A stretch of DNA of 64,000 bases from CBDFMG01 sp965221205 [NCBI: bacterium] (GTDB lineage Bacteria > SM23-31). The stretch is taken from the NCBI GenBank assembly GCA_965221205.1, contig OZ244870.1, positions 744,001 through 808,000 of the forward strand, in the 5' to 3' direction. The notes under the pieces are model-generated. The model made no database searches. It saw only the letters and a program-made list of their open reading frames with translations, and was not told where the DNA came from. Position 1 is the first letter of the stretch, and the number at the start of each line of letters is the position of its first letter. Of the stretch, positions 54,845 through 63,964 are shown in pieces. The position numbers were made by a program, and so were the translations under genes.

Positions 54845-57696
54845 GACGCTTAACTGCCATGGAGGTACACGCCCTTAAGGTTGCCGAGTTGGGGCTCGAC
54901 TCGACCGCAGTGGATCTCACGTCGGTCGAGGCGGTCGCGGGAGCACTGCGGAGAATGGCGAGTTTTCTATGCCCCTGTGTAGCGGCGACCCTCGTACGCG
55001 GCGTGGTTCAGCCGCTGCGGGGGCTGGTAACCGATATCGAAGATTTCAAAGGTAAGGTGGTCAGGGAGACGCTTGAGGCCATGGTCGCCCACGGCGATAT
55101 CCTTGAGCATCGAGACGTGGAAGACGATTCAACGAACGGGGCGGCATCGCTACTGTACGCCGCACCAGCCAGATTTGTAGTTCGAAAGAGTGGCACTGTG
55201 ATACTTCTCGGCATCGCATCGGAACTGCCTGATGATCTTGCAGAACGCGTCGAGCACGCAAACCACTTGCGACGCCTGAGCCCGGAACCAAGTGAGGATC
55301 TCCGCGCCATACTCGGCGAACTTGGCCTCATCGAGCTCTCCTACGACCGATGGCTGCAAAGGCAATCACAGGAGACCCCGGCCCAGTATCTATCGCGCAT
55401 CGATAGTCTTCTGGACGCTGTACAGCCATCGCGCGACGTACCCGGGCTATCGCTACTTGACCCGGAACGTCCCGTCGGTTACTACCGCGGAGGACGATGG
55501 ACGGAAGCACGTTCCCACTCCGGGAGATACGTGGCGCGTCGCAGCCAGGCCTACGGTGCCGATTTGTGGTGTTATGTAGAACTGCGCGACGGTAATCCCG
55601 AGCGACTCATCGATTTTCCGCTTGCCGGCAGCCGATGGCGCGGATGCGATGAGGCGTGGCACCTGCAAATGGCTATTGACGCACTTCGTGGGAATGCCCA
55701 GCGGTTCAGGGTACAGCCGGGACCGGAAGGCACACGCGTGATCCAGTTTTTCTCACCCGTGCCGATGTGGGCTCAGCGCAGGTGGGACGCGGTCGCTGAA
55801 CTGGTCTCAGAATCCGGGTGCCTTTTCGCCTATCGGCTGGCTGAAGCTGAGTTCGTCGAGGAGGTGCACTTCGCTTGTGAGGCACTGTGGCTTGAAGAAC
55901 AGACGGGGGGAGAGTGCGGCGATCATGAAGGGAGCGACGAAATGTCTCTAACGATCGGAGAGACTATCCAGAAGTTGCATCAGGCGCTGCAAGATTACGT
56001 GGAGGCGACGTATCACGTCAGCAACCCGACGCTTGTCACGCAGCGGCGGGAACTTCTCAAAAAGCCTGGCGTGATTCACCAACGCCCGTACTTGGAAAGT
56101 ACGCCTCGCTACAAAGAAGGTGCCGCGTTTCAGGATCTCGGCCTTGATGCTGCTGCGCTCGATGTCTTCGCGGCTGTTTCGAAGGCTGAAGGCGATCTCG
56201 ACCCGCTTATTCATGATCCGCCGTACCAGCACCAAGCTGCTTCTACGAAACTCTCGCTTGTTGATGGCCGAAGCTTGGTCGTCATGACTGGTACAGGGTC
56301 TGGCAAGACGGAGTGTTTCCTGCTGCCCATACTCGGCAAGCTTGCCTGTGAAGCACAGAGCAATGGCCCGAGCTTCGGGACAACCCCTGCCGTGCGAGCG
56401 ATGGTGCTGTACCCGATGAACGCCCTCGTGAACGATCAACTTGGGCGGCTCCGACTCTTGTTTGGCGATCCCCGGATTGTCGAGAAGTTCATGAACTGGT
56501 CCGGAAGGCCTGCGCGATTTGCACGTTATACAAGTCGGACCTTGTACCCAGGGGTCCGCAACGCGGCTAAGGACCGGGTCAGGCTTGGCCTAATCGGAAA
56601 GTACTACGTACGCAACCTAGAACTCGCTCAGGGCCCCGAGTCGCCTCAACAGGCCACCGCCGAAGCACTCGTGCGCGAGTTGAAGAAGCGAGGGAAATGG
56701 CCTGCTAAGCCGAATTTGACTGCCTGGTACGGCGAGAAAAATGCGCGATGGCATGACGCGCGCGGCAACTTCAAGAGATGTGTGACACTGCCTTCTGATC
56801 CCGAACTACTTACTCGACACGAGGTACAGGAGGCCCCACCTGACGTCCTTATAACAAACTACTCGATGCTTGAGTATATGCTGATGCGTCCACTCGAGCG
56901 ACCGATCTTTGACCACACGCGGGACTGGCTTCACGCGAATCCCGAAGAGCGATTTCTGCTCGTCATCGACGAGGCGCACCTGTACCGAGGAGCAGCCGGT
57001 GCAGAGGTCGCGCTGCTTATTCGTCGTCTCCGCATGAGACTCGGTATTTCACCAGACCGCCTTCAGGTCATCTGTACGAGCGCTAGCTTCCAAGATTCCG
57101 ACTGCACCGTTAAATTTGGCGCGCAACTCACGGGAAAGGACCCGGCCGACTTCAGCGAGGTGCAAGGAGATCTCCGGCGCCGATCCGGCGCCGCGAAGGG
57201 AACGCCTCTCGACGCGACCGCCCTCGACGCGATTGATCTCCAAGCCTTCTACGAATCGGCAACCGATGACACTCAGCTCTCGCAGATCGCAGGGTTCCTG
57301 GAGTATCGAGGGATCGAGCGGCCCTGGCAGTTGCAACGGGCGCTCTACGACGCCCTGGTCTCGTTCGGACCAATGGCGAAGCTCATTAACCGAACGATGA
57401 CCGAAAGCCCTGCCGGTCGAGAAACTCGGTCAGGCGCTGTTCGACGGAGTCGCACGGGACACTGCGTCGCGGGCGGTCACAAACCTTATTGCCCTCGGCA
57501 GCAGAGCACGGCGAGTTCCAAAGGAACCAAGTCTGCTGCCTTGCAGGGTGCACTCTTTCTACCGAGGGCTTGCCGGGCTTTGGGTCTGCATGGACTCCCA
57601 GTGTGCGAAGTTGCCCGCGGAGCAACGAGGCGGCCCTGCCGGAAAACTCTTCAGTCAGCCGCGGGACACGTGCGACTGTGGAGCCCGGGTGCTTGA
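54841..57696 (+). CDS. druE: Domain Y in frame with DruE-like DEAH/DUF1998 helicase, N-terminal part
   Basis: Start at 54841 (ATGA overlap; CTGGAG upstream), 6 nt inside the longest frame. Residues 1-367 (domain Y) are unrecognised (RRLTAMEVHALKVAELGL ... EEVHFACEALWLEEQTGG). An internal ATG at 55942 with GGAG 7 nt upstream begins MSLTIGETIQKLHQALQDYV, like the natural start of DruE. Helicase motifs follow: MTGTGSGKTECFLLPILGKL (Walker A), VLYPMNALVNDQLGRLRLLF, ITNYSMLEYMLMRPLERPIF, VIDEAHLYRGAAGAEV (DEAH), ICTSASF. An extra base near 57414 throws the frame off; everything after TESPAG to 57696 is out of frame. DruE is the large core helicase of all Druantia types. Confidence 0.7.
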   Translation: MRRLTAMEVHALKVAELGLDSTAVDLTSVEAVAGALRRMASFLCPCVAATLVRGVVQPLRGLVTDIEDFKGKVVRETLEAMVAHGDILEHRDVEDDSTNGAASLLYAAPARFVVRKSGTVILLGIASELPDDLAERVEHANHLRRLSPEPSEDLRAILGELGLIELSYDRWLQRQSQETPAQYLSRIDSLLDAVQPSRDVPGLSLLDPERPVGYYRGGRWTEARSHSGRYVARRSQAYGADLWCYVELRDGNPERLIDFPLAGSRWRGCDEAWHLQMAIDALRGNAQRFRVQPGPEGTRVIQFFSPVPMWAQRRWDAVAELVSESGCLFAYRLAEAEFVEEVHFACEALWLEEQTGGECGDHEGSDEMSLTIGETIQKLHQALQDYVEATYHVSNPTLVTQRRELLKKPGVIHQRPYLESTPRYKEGAAFQDLGLDAAALDVFAAVSKAEGDLDPLIHDPPYQHQAASTKLSLVDGRSLVVMTGTGSGKTECFLLPILGKLACEAQSNGPSFGTTPAVRAMVLYPMNALVNDQLGRLRLLFGDPRIVEKFMNWSGRPARFARYTSRTLYPGVRNAAKDRVRLGLIGKYYVRNLELAQGPESPQQATAEALVRELKKRGKWPAKPNLTAWYGEKNARWHDARGNFKRCVTLPSDPELLTRHEVQEAPPDVLITNYSMLEYMLMRPLERPIFDHTRDWLHANPEERFLLVIDEAHLYRGAAGAEVALLIRRLRMRLGISPDRLQVICTSASFQDSDCTVKFGAQLTGKDPADFSEVQGDLRRRSGAAKGTPLDATALDAIDLQAFYESATDDTQLSQIAGFLEYRGIERPWQLQRALYDALVSFGPMAKLINRTMTESPAGRETRSGAVRRSRTGHCVAGGHKPYCPRQQSTASSKGTKSAALQGALFLPRACRALGLHGLPVCEVARGATRRPCRKTLQSAAGHVRLWSPGA

Positions 57697-58363
57697 ACTC
57701 TACACGTGCCGTAACTGCGGTACAGCGTACGGCCGCGCCTATACTAACGATGTTGACGACCCTGACTTCCTCTGGTCCGAGCCAGGTGGAGCATTTCGCA
57801 CGCTGACGGACCAGTTTGACGAACTCGCTCCTATCGATCTGCTCCTGGAGGAGCCTGTCTTCACCGACAAAGTTGAGCCGGCAGAGTACGACCTAGTCAC
57901 CGGACGCCTAAATCCCCGGCAGATGGGGACCCGAAATCGTCAAGTCTATCTCCGTGCTCACCGTTCGGCTCCTCCGGATAGTGACGCCGAGCCCCAAAGT
58001 GCTGCTCCTGGTGAGTTCCAACCGTGTGGCGTTTGCGGCGAGAACGCCGCATTCGGACGCTCATCTGTTCAGGGTCATCAGACCAAAGGTGACCAACCCT
58101 TCCAAGCGTTGATCGCGAAACAGATCCAGGTGCAGCCTCAGAATGCGGCTCAGGAGACGAGACTCGCGCCACTCCGGGGTAGAAAAGTCCTCATTTTTTC
58201 GGACTCGCGGCAGACAGCAGCGCGGCTCGCGCCAAACCTCCAGATGTACTCCACTCAAGACGCGCTACGGCCACTGATTGTCTCCGGATACGCTCGCTTA
58301 GCACGCTCACCAACAATAGCGAGCTTATTGTCGCTGGACGGGGTCTTTACCCCGCCGTGTTGA
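57417..58363 (+). pseudogene. druE: DruE-like helicase, second piece (zinc-binding insert)
   Basis: Continues DruE in the shifted frame: VEKLGQALFDGVARDTASRA, PCRVHSFYRGLAGLWVCMDS, then Cys pairs CDCGARVLELYTCRNCGTAYGR, CGVCGENAAFGR, and helicase motif IV-like GRKVLIFSDSRQTAARLAPN. It ends by frameshift near 58345 (reads FTPPC stop; the natural frame reads PAVLIAAKDLGVRLRPEL). Confidence 0.6.
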
Positions 58364-59159
58364 TCGCAGCGAAGGACCTAGGAGTCCGGCTTCGCCCCGA
58401 GTTGACGGACAGTGAGAGTTTCCAGGATGAAACTGTCGTGGAGGAGGAGGTTGCTAGCGGCGCACTCGAAGGAGACTCGGACCTACTGCCGTTGTACATG
58501 CGGCTTTTTGGCTCTGCTCTCCTCCGGAATCGCTGCTCCGAGCAATCACAAAGTCGCTCACGCATCGGTATTTAGGCTTAGAGTCGCTCGCCCTCGCGTC
58601 GCTTGTTGAGCGCCCGAAGTACTCTCCCAAGATCAGTGCTCTGCCCGAAATCCCGGGTTGCGTCCAGTCGCATGACGAGAAGATCGCGCTCGCTCGTGCT
58701 TGGATCCGTTGCTGGATCCGCCCGGGAATCTGGCTGAGTCGCATGCCCACGGCGTGGTGGAATTCTCCGAAGGGGGTCGTGCGACCGCATTCAGGGAAGT
58801 TCAAGGTTATGCATCGACTTCTCAACGATAAACCAACTCGGGCGCTCTTCGACAAGGAGTGGGTGCCTCAGCTGTTGAAACTCTTTGCGGAGCAAAAGGG
58901 GCAAAATAAGTTCCGGCTGATGGGAAAAGAACTGTCACTTAAGATTGGTGGTGACTGGGCTTACTGCCAATCCTGCAGAACGGCACAGCGCCCCCTCCCC
59001 AGGCGAACCACCTGCGTTAACTGCGGCCGCGATACCGCACCGATTGACCCAGACACAGATCCTGTTTTTGTGGCTCGGAAGGGGTATTATCGGGCAAGCA
59101 CGCTCGATGCGCTGCTGACACCGCCTACTCCTCCGATGGTGCTCATCCCGATCAGATGA
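58348..59159 (+). pseudogene. druE: DruE-like helicase, third piece, ending at a large deletion
   Basis: VLIAAKDLGVRLRPELTDSE to YMRLFGS, then another shift near 58515 into PPESLLRAITKSLTHRYLGL, LVERPKYSPKISALPEIPG, RPHSGKFKVMHRLLNDKPTR, a Cys cluster CQSCRTAQRPLPRRTTCVNC, and YYRASTLDALLTPPTPPMVL. At about 59145 the sequence jumps directly to DQMIRGAVDDP. The helicase C-lobe segment that normally lies between, with the QRAGRAGR-type motif VI, is missing. Confidence 0.6.
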
Positions 59160-60519
59160 TCCGTGGGGCAGTCGATGACCCGATGCTGACGCTCGACAAT
59201 CCGGAGATCGCGCGGCGTCACGTCACAGCGTACCTGCTGCAGCAGTACCACCAGGCAAAGCTCCCGCAGATCAGGCCGGAGGCGCAGCCGCACTTGTTCG
59301 CCGTCCTTTGGAACAGTGGCTGCGCTCGAACGAGGCCGCGTTGAAGGGGGATGTCGCCGCATGGCTCCCGACGGAGATCAGCGCCGCAGACCGCCAGCAG
59401 CTTCTCGACAGATTCATCAAGGACACGCTGGATCGGATCGACAATGCGATCGAGTACGACCCCGGGGCTTCGGTTGGCACTGATGCGGCAGGCGATGTGT
59501 CTGAAGTGCAGTCGACGAGCCTTGAGGCGCAGGAGGAACAGGGCGAGGAACGGCCCGGCCGGAATCCCGCCTCCGAGAACTTCCTTGACCGCCTTCTCTA
59601 CAAGGGGGTGCTTCCGCGCTATGCCTTCCCGACAGACGTCGCTACGTTTCATGTCTTCGACCAGTATCTATCGACACCCTATCGTCCAGCTTTTCGCTTC
59701 ACACCGTCGCAGGGGCTTCCCGCTACGCTCTCACAATACGCGCCGGGTAAGGAGGTGTGGATCAACAATAAGCTTTGGACGTCCGGGGCCATCTACTCGC
59801 CGATGCGGAGTGATCGGTCCCATTCCTGGAACGCCCGGCAACTCTATTACGAATGCACGAACTGCCACTACGCCCAGACAACCTCACGTGAGGACGGGGA
59901 GAAGGGAGAGGAGAAAGACTGCAAAGCGTGCGGCGGTGTAGGCACGTTCGGGCCTGCCAGGTACTGGCTTCGCCCGCCCGGTTTTGCGCATCCAGTAAGC
60001 AAAGAGGAAGGTACTTCACCGGATGACCAGCCCGCGCGGAGTTACGCCACGCGCGCCAAGTTGACGATGGATACCCCATCTGACGATGCCAAGTGGACGA
60101 GGCTCAACGATCATCTCCGTGTGTACTTCACGCGTCAGCACCTGCTTGTTACAAACCGTGGTCCATGTGAAGAGGGTTACACGTATTGCATCAAGTGCGG
60201 TCTTATAGAACCAACCGTATTACCGAAGAGAAGCAGAAGCGTGGGTGCGGCACATCGAAAGCCTTACCCAGATTCCAGGGATGACAATTGCCCGGGCGGC
60301 GCGGCGACCAAGGGACTCGTGCTCGGAACGGATTTCATCAGCGACGTGCTCCTCATCTCCATCAGGGTAGACCCGCCACTTTCACTTCTCCCCAACCGCC
60401 TTCCAACCGACGTCGCGCTACGCACCATCAGCGAAGCGCTTACAAAGGCTGCTTGCGGAGTTACAAGAACAAGTTTGAGCACGATCTTTTTGATCGTCAC
60501 CTTGGCGCGAGTCTCTTGA
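59150..60519 (+). pseudogene. druE: DruE-like helicase, fourth piece with DUF1998 start
   Basis: It begins DQMIRGAVDDPMLTLDNPEI and ARRHVTAYLLQQYHQAKLPQ, shifts frame near 59305, then QWLRSNEAALKGDVAAWLPT, YKGVLPRYAFPTDVATFHVF, a zinc-ribbon-like CTNCHYAQTT ... CKACGGVG, CEEGYTYCIKCGLIEPTV, and the DUF1998 segment KGLVLGTDFISDVLLISIRV. After ISEALTKAA a second deletion at about 60450 removes the middle of DUF1998, and the frame to 60519 is out of phase. Confidence 0.6.
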
Positions 60520-60884
60520 AATTCCTCATTCACGGAAGTTATCCAACCTTGGATTCCGGTCGGCTTGCAGCTTCCACAGACTTGCTCTTTGAGGACCTAC
60601 GACGACAAGGTCTCGAAGGCGTGACCATCGAACGGAGCCACCTCATGACGCTTCCCGGCTTTGGAAGAGTAACAGTTCCCATATACGTGAATCAGGAGGG
60701 CGGCTCCGAATTCATCATTGGGCTCCATGGACCGCTCACACCTGACGATCCGCCCGATGCTGTGCTAAGAGAGATAAAGGAGTTTTGCCCTTCAATTCCG
60801 GTGTTGCTCTGCGATGAGATAGTAATACGACGCAACCTCCCGACTGCTACCAGCCGCCTTATTGCGCAAATGGGATTAGCGTGA
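60450..60884 (+). pseudogene. druE: DruE-like helicase, C-terminal piece
   Basis: CLRSYKNKFEHDLFDRHLGA, SLLKFLIHGSYPTLDSGRLA, TDLLFEDLRRQGLEGVTIER, to LIAQMGLA stop. It is the C terminus of the DUF1998 helicase, including the last Cys of the usual CLRSY zinc motif. Its stop TGA overlaps the GTG/ATG of the nuclease gene (GTGATG), showing operon coupling. Confidence 0.6.
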
Positions 60885-61177
60885 TGCCTGGAGACAGAAC
60901 CACGAGTTCTTGGCATGTATCCCGACCGTCGTGGCCCGAAGCGCCGTCGTGGATGTCCTTCTTCACGCTATCGGATTTGGAGGCTTGCCCGCGACGATGG
61001 GCTCTTCGTGCCGCGAAGTATCCGCACGTATGGAAAAACCGCGGCTACCCTCCTCCACTACAGTCGGCAGCACTTGAAGGAACGGTCATTCATCTTAGTC
61101 TTGGGAAGATCATACGTGCCCTTGTAAAACGAGGTTGTCCCTCGTTGTCCGACGAGAAGGCGACCCCTCGACGCTGA
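60881..61177 (+). CDS. Cas4/RecB-like PD-(D/E)XK nuclease, N-terminal piece
   Basis: 98 codons from GTG (or the ATG at 60884) overlapping the druE stop. FFTLSDLEACPRRWALRAAK carries the first Cys of the Fe-S cluster in the ACPRRW motif, as in Cas4/AddB-type nucleases. SAALEGTVIHLSLGKIIRAL has the usual helix before the nuclease core. The frame is lost near 61150 (one base missing), after which the protein continues in the frame of the next entry. Confidence 0.6.
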   Translation: MMPGDRTTSSWHVSRPSWPEAPSWMSFFTLSDLEACPRRWALRAAKYPHVWKNRGYPPPLQSAALEGTVIHLSLGKIIRALVKRGCPSLSDEKATPRR

Positions 61178-62136
61178 GAGAACTCGGTGGCTATACGGCG
61201 ATCGTTCTCAGTAGTCTGGAACGGGCACTTCAGTCATACGAAGGGAACCCACGAGCGACCCCGGTCCTTGACGGAATTCGCCATCGGCTTATGGCGCGAG
61301 TTCCAGAACTCCGCTCAAGAGTACAGAGGTTACTGACTCGTATTCGCCCTGCGGAGTGTCGTGCTGGTGGATCGGCAAAGGCTGTCAGTTATCCGGGGGT
61401 CGAATCGCGCTCGCAGTTAATGCATGGCTCTTATGCAGAGGTTGAACTTCGAGCAGAGGAGATGGGTTGGCGGGGTTTTGCCGACTTGCACACGCTTTTC
61501 GGCTCGCAGTGCGAGATCCAAGACTTTAAGACTGGAGTTCGGAAGCAGGAACATGAGCTCCAAGTTCGTACGTACGCACTGCTGTGGGCCCGGGACCGCG
61601 ATTTAAACCCAGCTGGGCGGCTGGCAGACAGGCTCGTTCTTTCTTACGATGAAGGTGATGTGGAGGTTCCGGCGCCAAGTGAGGAAGAAGTCCGTCGCCT
61701 AGAAAATGGACTGCGAAGACGAACCGCCAAAGCATTCGCTAATCTCCAAGCTGACCCTCCCGAGGCGCGTCCTAGTCGACAAAACTGTCAGTACTGTCCT
61801 GTACGACACCTATGCGAAGAGTATTGGCACTCACATGCGAGACAAAGGGTAAGCAGCGAGTCGGCCCAAACTGGATTTGGTGATGTTCAGATCAGGCTTA
61901 CCGGTCAACACGGGCCCAGTAGCTGGGATGGCGTGATTGAATCCGGTCCAGACTTGAAGGTCGGTGGGCCAATCCTACTGAGAACTACAAATCCCCAATT
62001 CGAGCTGCATCCAGGTCAACGGGTGCGACTGCTGAACGTCCACATTAGCGTGCCTTACAAAGAACCTGTTGAAGAGAAACAACGTACGATTGCGGCGACA
62101 ATGGGAGTAAATTCCGAGGCGTTTATGCTCTCGTGA
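61135..62136 (+). CDS. Cas4/RecB-like PD-(D/E)XK nuclease, main part
   Basis: 333 codons in the frame that continues the preceding piece (LRELGGYTAIVLSSLERALQ onward). The nuclease core is GSYAEVELRAEEMGWRGFAD (acidic residue plus FAD) and CEIQDFKTGVRKQEHELQVR (the D-x-K 'DFKTG' motif and QxxxY-like QVRTYALLW). The C-terminal CQYCPVRHLCEEYW supplies the other three Cys for a 4Fe-4S cluster. An OB-like strand-rich tail follows (RTTNPQFELHPGQRVRLLNV). It probably cuts or resects DNA with the DruE helicase, by analogy with Cas4/AddB; this is inference. Last gene of the island. Confidence 0.65.
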   Translation: MSLVVRREGDPSTLRELGGYTAIVLSSLERALQSYEGNPRATPVLDGIRHRLMARVPELRSRVQRLLTRIRPAECRAGGSAKAVSYPGVESRSQLMHGSYAEVELRAEEMGWRGFADLHTLFGSQCEIQDFKTGVRKQEHELQVRTYALLWARDRDLNPAGRLADRLVLSYDEGDVEVPAPSEEEVRRLENGLRRRTAKAFANLQADPPEARPSRQNCQYCPVRHLCEEYWHSHARQRVSSESAQTGFGDVQIRLTGQHGPSSWDGVIESGPDLKVGGPILLRTTNPQFELHPGQRVRLLNVHISVPYKEPVEEKQRTIAATMGVNSEAFMLS

Positions 62137-62216
62137 ATTGTAAGCCTTGCGAAGTTACAACATAGATTAGTTAAGTACTGCGACAACCTTTCGCTGAGGT
62201 GAATGAAGTATAATGG

Positions 62217-62765
62217 TTAGTCGAGAAATTCCTCAATGTCAAAGAGGGCCTTAAATGTATAGCCTCGTTTTTCAATAGCTTCTCTGCCCCCTTGCTGACG
62301 GTCTACGATAACCAAAACAGCCTTAACAGTACCGCCAGACTCCTCAACTGCTTCAACAGCATTCAATAACGAGCCTCCCGTTGTCATAACATCTTCAACG
62401 ATAACGACCCGGTCTCCATTTTTGAAGTTGCCTTCAATACTTTTTTGTGTACCGTGTTTTTTTACTTCTTTTCTGACAACAAATAATCTCAAAGGATTAT
62501 CTTTCAGATGTGACGCAATTCCTATACCGGTAACTATTGGATCAGCTCCAATTGTCGGTCCCCCGACAGCATCGATCGGTTTAGACAGATTCTGTATCTC
62601 CTGTAACATCAATTGGCCAATGAGGTACGCTCCTTCTGGGTCGAATGATGTCATTTTACCATCCATATAATAATTGCTTTTTTTGCCCGATGCCAGAGTG
62701 AAATTTCCAAATTTTAAAGAACGTTCCAGAATGAGTTCTTTCAACCTGTTACGTACACCGTCCAC
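62217..62765 (-). CDS. pyrE: Orotate phosphoribosyltransferase
   Basis: 182 residues. It makes OMP from orotate and PRPP in pyrimidine synthesis. The PRPP-binding motif VVIVEDVMTTGGSLLNAVEA and the orotate-site segment SGKKSNYYMDGKMTSFDPEG are present, with GGPTIGADPIVTGIG between. It is complete and on the minus strand, host-type base composition, the first host gene right of the island. A second, broken copy begins at the window end. Confidence 0.93.
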   Translation of the reverse strand: MDGVRNRLKELILERSLKFGNFTLASGKKSNYYMDGKMTSFDPEGAYLIGQLMLQEIQNLSKPIDAVGGPTIGADPIVTGIGIASHLKDNPLRLFVVRKEVKKHGTQKSIEGNFKNGDRVVIVEDVMTTGGSLLNAVEAVEESGGTVKAVLVIVDRQQGGREAIEKRGYTFKALFDIEEFLD

Positions 62766-62921
62766 ATCTGTTACCTCAATGATAATTTCGTCAAATATAA
62801 AAAATAGTATTTACTTTTGAAAGAAGAAACCAGTGTAAATTAATGAGGGTGGAGTATGTGGGCGTCCTCGGGAGTCATCTCTAAAAGAGAAGTGCTGTTT
62901 ATATCTTTGGAATAAGCTTTG

Positions 62922-63917
62922 TTATTCCAAATTTTCAAGGAAAGTTTCGATTGAGTTGGTCAGGCCCTTTGCAATTTCCTCCCGGTACCATGATTGACGC
63001 AAATAGTTTTCGCCTACTTTGCTTGAAATATAGCAGCTCTCTACCAGTACCGAGCCAAATGTTGCAGGATTCTTGTATATAACGGTAAAGGGCTTCCGGC
63101 GGATATAGCCTTTATCCCGCTCTAATTCATCAATGAGTTCATCACGCACTACTTCCGCAAGTTCCTGACTTTTTTTGTCGTAGTAGTAAATTTCAGTCTG
63201 GTTCAGGGAACTGTTTTTACGGGCAGCGCTGTTAGCATGTATTGAAATAAAAATGTCTGGCTTCCATTGGTTTGCATGTGCCCGTCGGGCAGATGGTCGT
63301 ATTGCCGTGTCTCTCCGGCGCGTAAGCTCAATAATTAAATCGCCGCGCTGTTTTAACTGCTGCTCAAGTATGAGCGCTATATCAAGTGTGACATCTTTTT
63401 CTTTTGTTCTTTTGACGGGTCCGATTGCTCCAGCATCTACTCCGCCATGACCAGGATCAATGAGTATTTTATATTGTTTTGCCGGTTTCACGGCAGCAGT
63501 GCCGTTCCAGGACACAAGTATATAGGGTTCTTCTGCTTTTTTGACAAAAGAAACGGTTGGCTTAATTCCGCTTTTTTTGAATTTAATTACCACACGTGAG
63601 ATGTTCGGTTTGAATTGTGCCCGCCGCAATGAACGGACATCATCAAGATCAATTGTTGAATTTAATGGGCTTTTAATTCTGCTGTCATAAACATCCACAT
63701 AGAATCTGGATCCTTCAAGCATATTGTATTTGAACTGTGGTGTGTTTTGTGATCCGGCCGGATCGATAAAAATTTTAACCGTATCATATGAGTACCACAC
63801 CTTACTAACGGTATGCAATCGAGTTTCGGCATACGATTCGCTGGATTGTGATACTATTGATAATGCAATAAGCAGTGTGAGCACAATGAGTTTTAGCAGA
63901 TGTATCCGTTCTATCAT
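62922..63917 (-). CDS. amiC: N-acetylmuramoyl-L-alanine amidase (AMIN + amidase_3)
   Basis: 331 residues with a signal peptide (ending SESYAE). The N-terminal AMIN domain (about 35-130) targets peptidoglycan or the division site. The C-terminal amidase_3 zinc hydrolase (about 148-330) has ILIDPGHGGVDAGAIGP (first His), the Glu ligand in RTKEKDVTLD, the His in FISIHANSAAR and the catalytic Glu in VLVESCYISS. It cuts the amide between MurNAc and the stem peptide at cell separation. It is complete. The name amiC is by function; the AmiA/B/C type is not resolved. Confidence 0.88.
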   Translation of the reverse strand: MIERIHLLKLIVLTLLIALSIVSQSSESYAETRLHTVSKVWYSYDTVKIFIDPAGSQNTPQFKYNMLEGSRFYVDVYDSRIKSPLNSTIDLDDVRSLRRAQFKPNISRVVIKFKKSGIKPTVSFVKKAEEPYILVSWNGTAAVKPAKQYKILIDPGHGGVDAGAIGPVKRTKEKDVTLDIALILEQQLKQRGDLIIELTRRRDTAIRPSARRAHANQWKPDIFISIHANSAARKNSSLNQTEIYYYDKKSQELAEVVRDELIDELERDKGYIRRKPFTVIYKNPATFGSVLVESCYISSKVGENYLRQSWYREEIAKGLTNSIETFLENLE

Positions 63918-63964
63918 AATAAATGATCCTTGAGTAGTCTCTTATATACCGACATAGTTTTCTT

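Noticed and set aside
56138-59652. Many minus-strand open frames inside the druE region
   Set aside because: High G+C sequence opens antisense frames; none carries a family signature, while the plus-strand pieces align in order to one helicase.
50990-62136. DISARM system
   Set aside because: A DUF1998 helicase also occurs in DISARM, but the DISARM methylase, SNF2 and PLD genes are absent and DruA is present, so Druantia fits better.
62137-62216. Attachment site at the right island border
   Set aside because: No tRNA end or direct repeat shared with the left border could be identified by eye.
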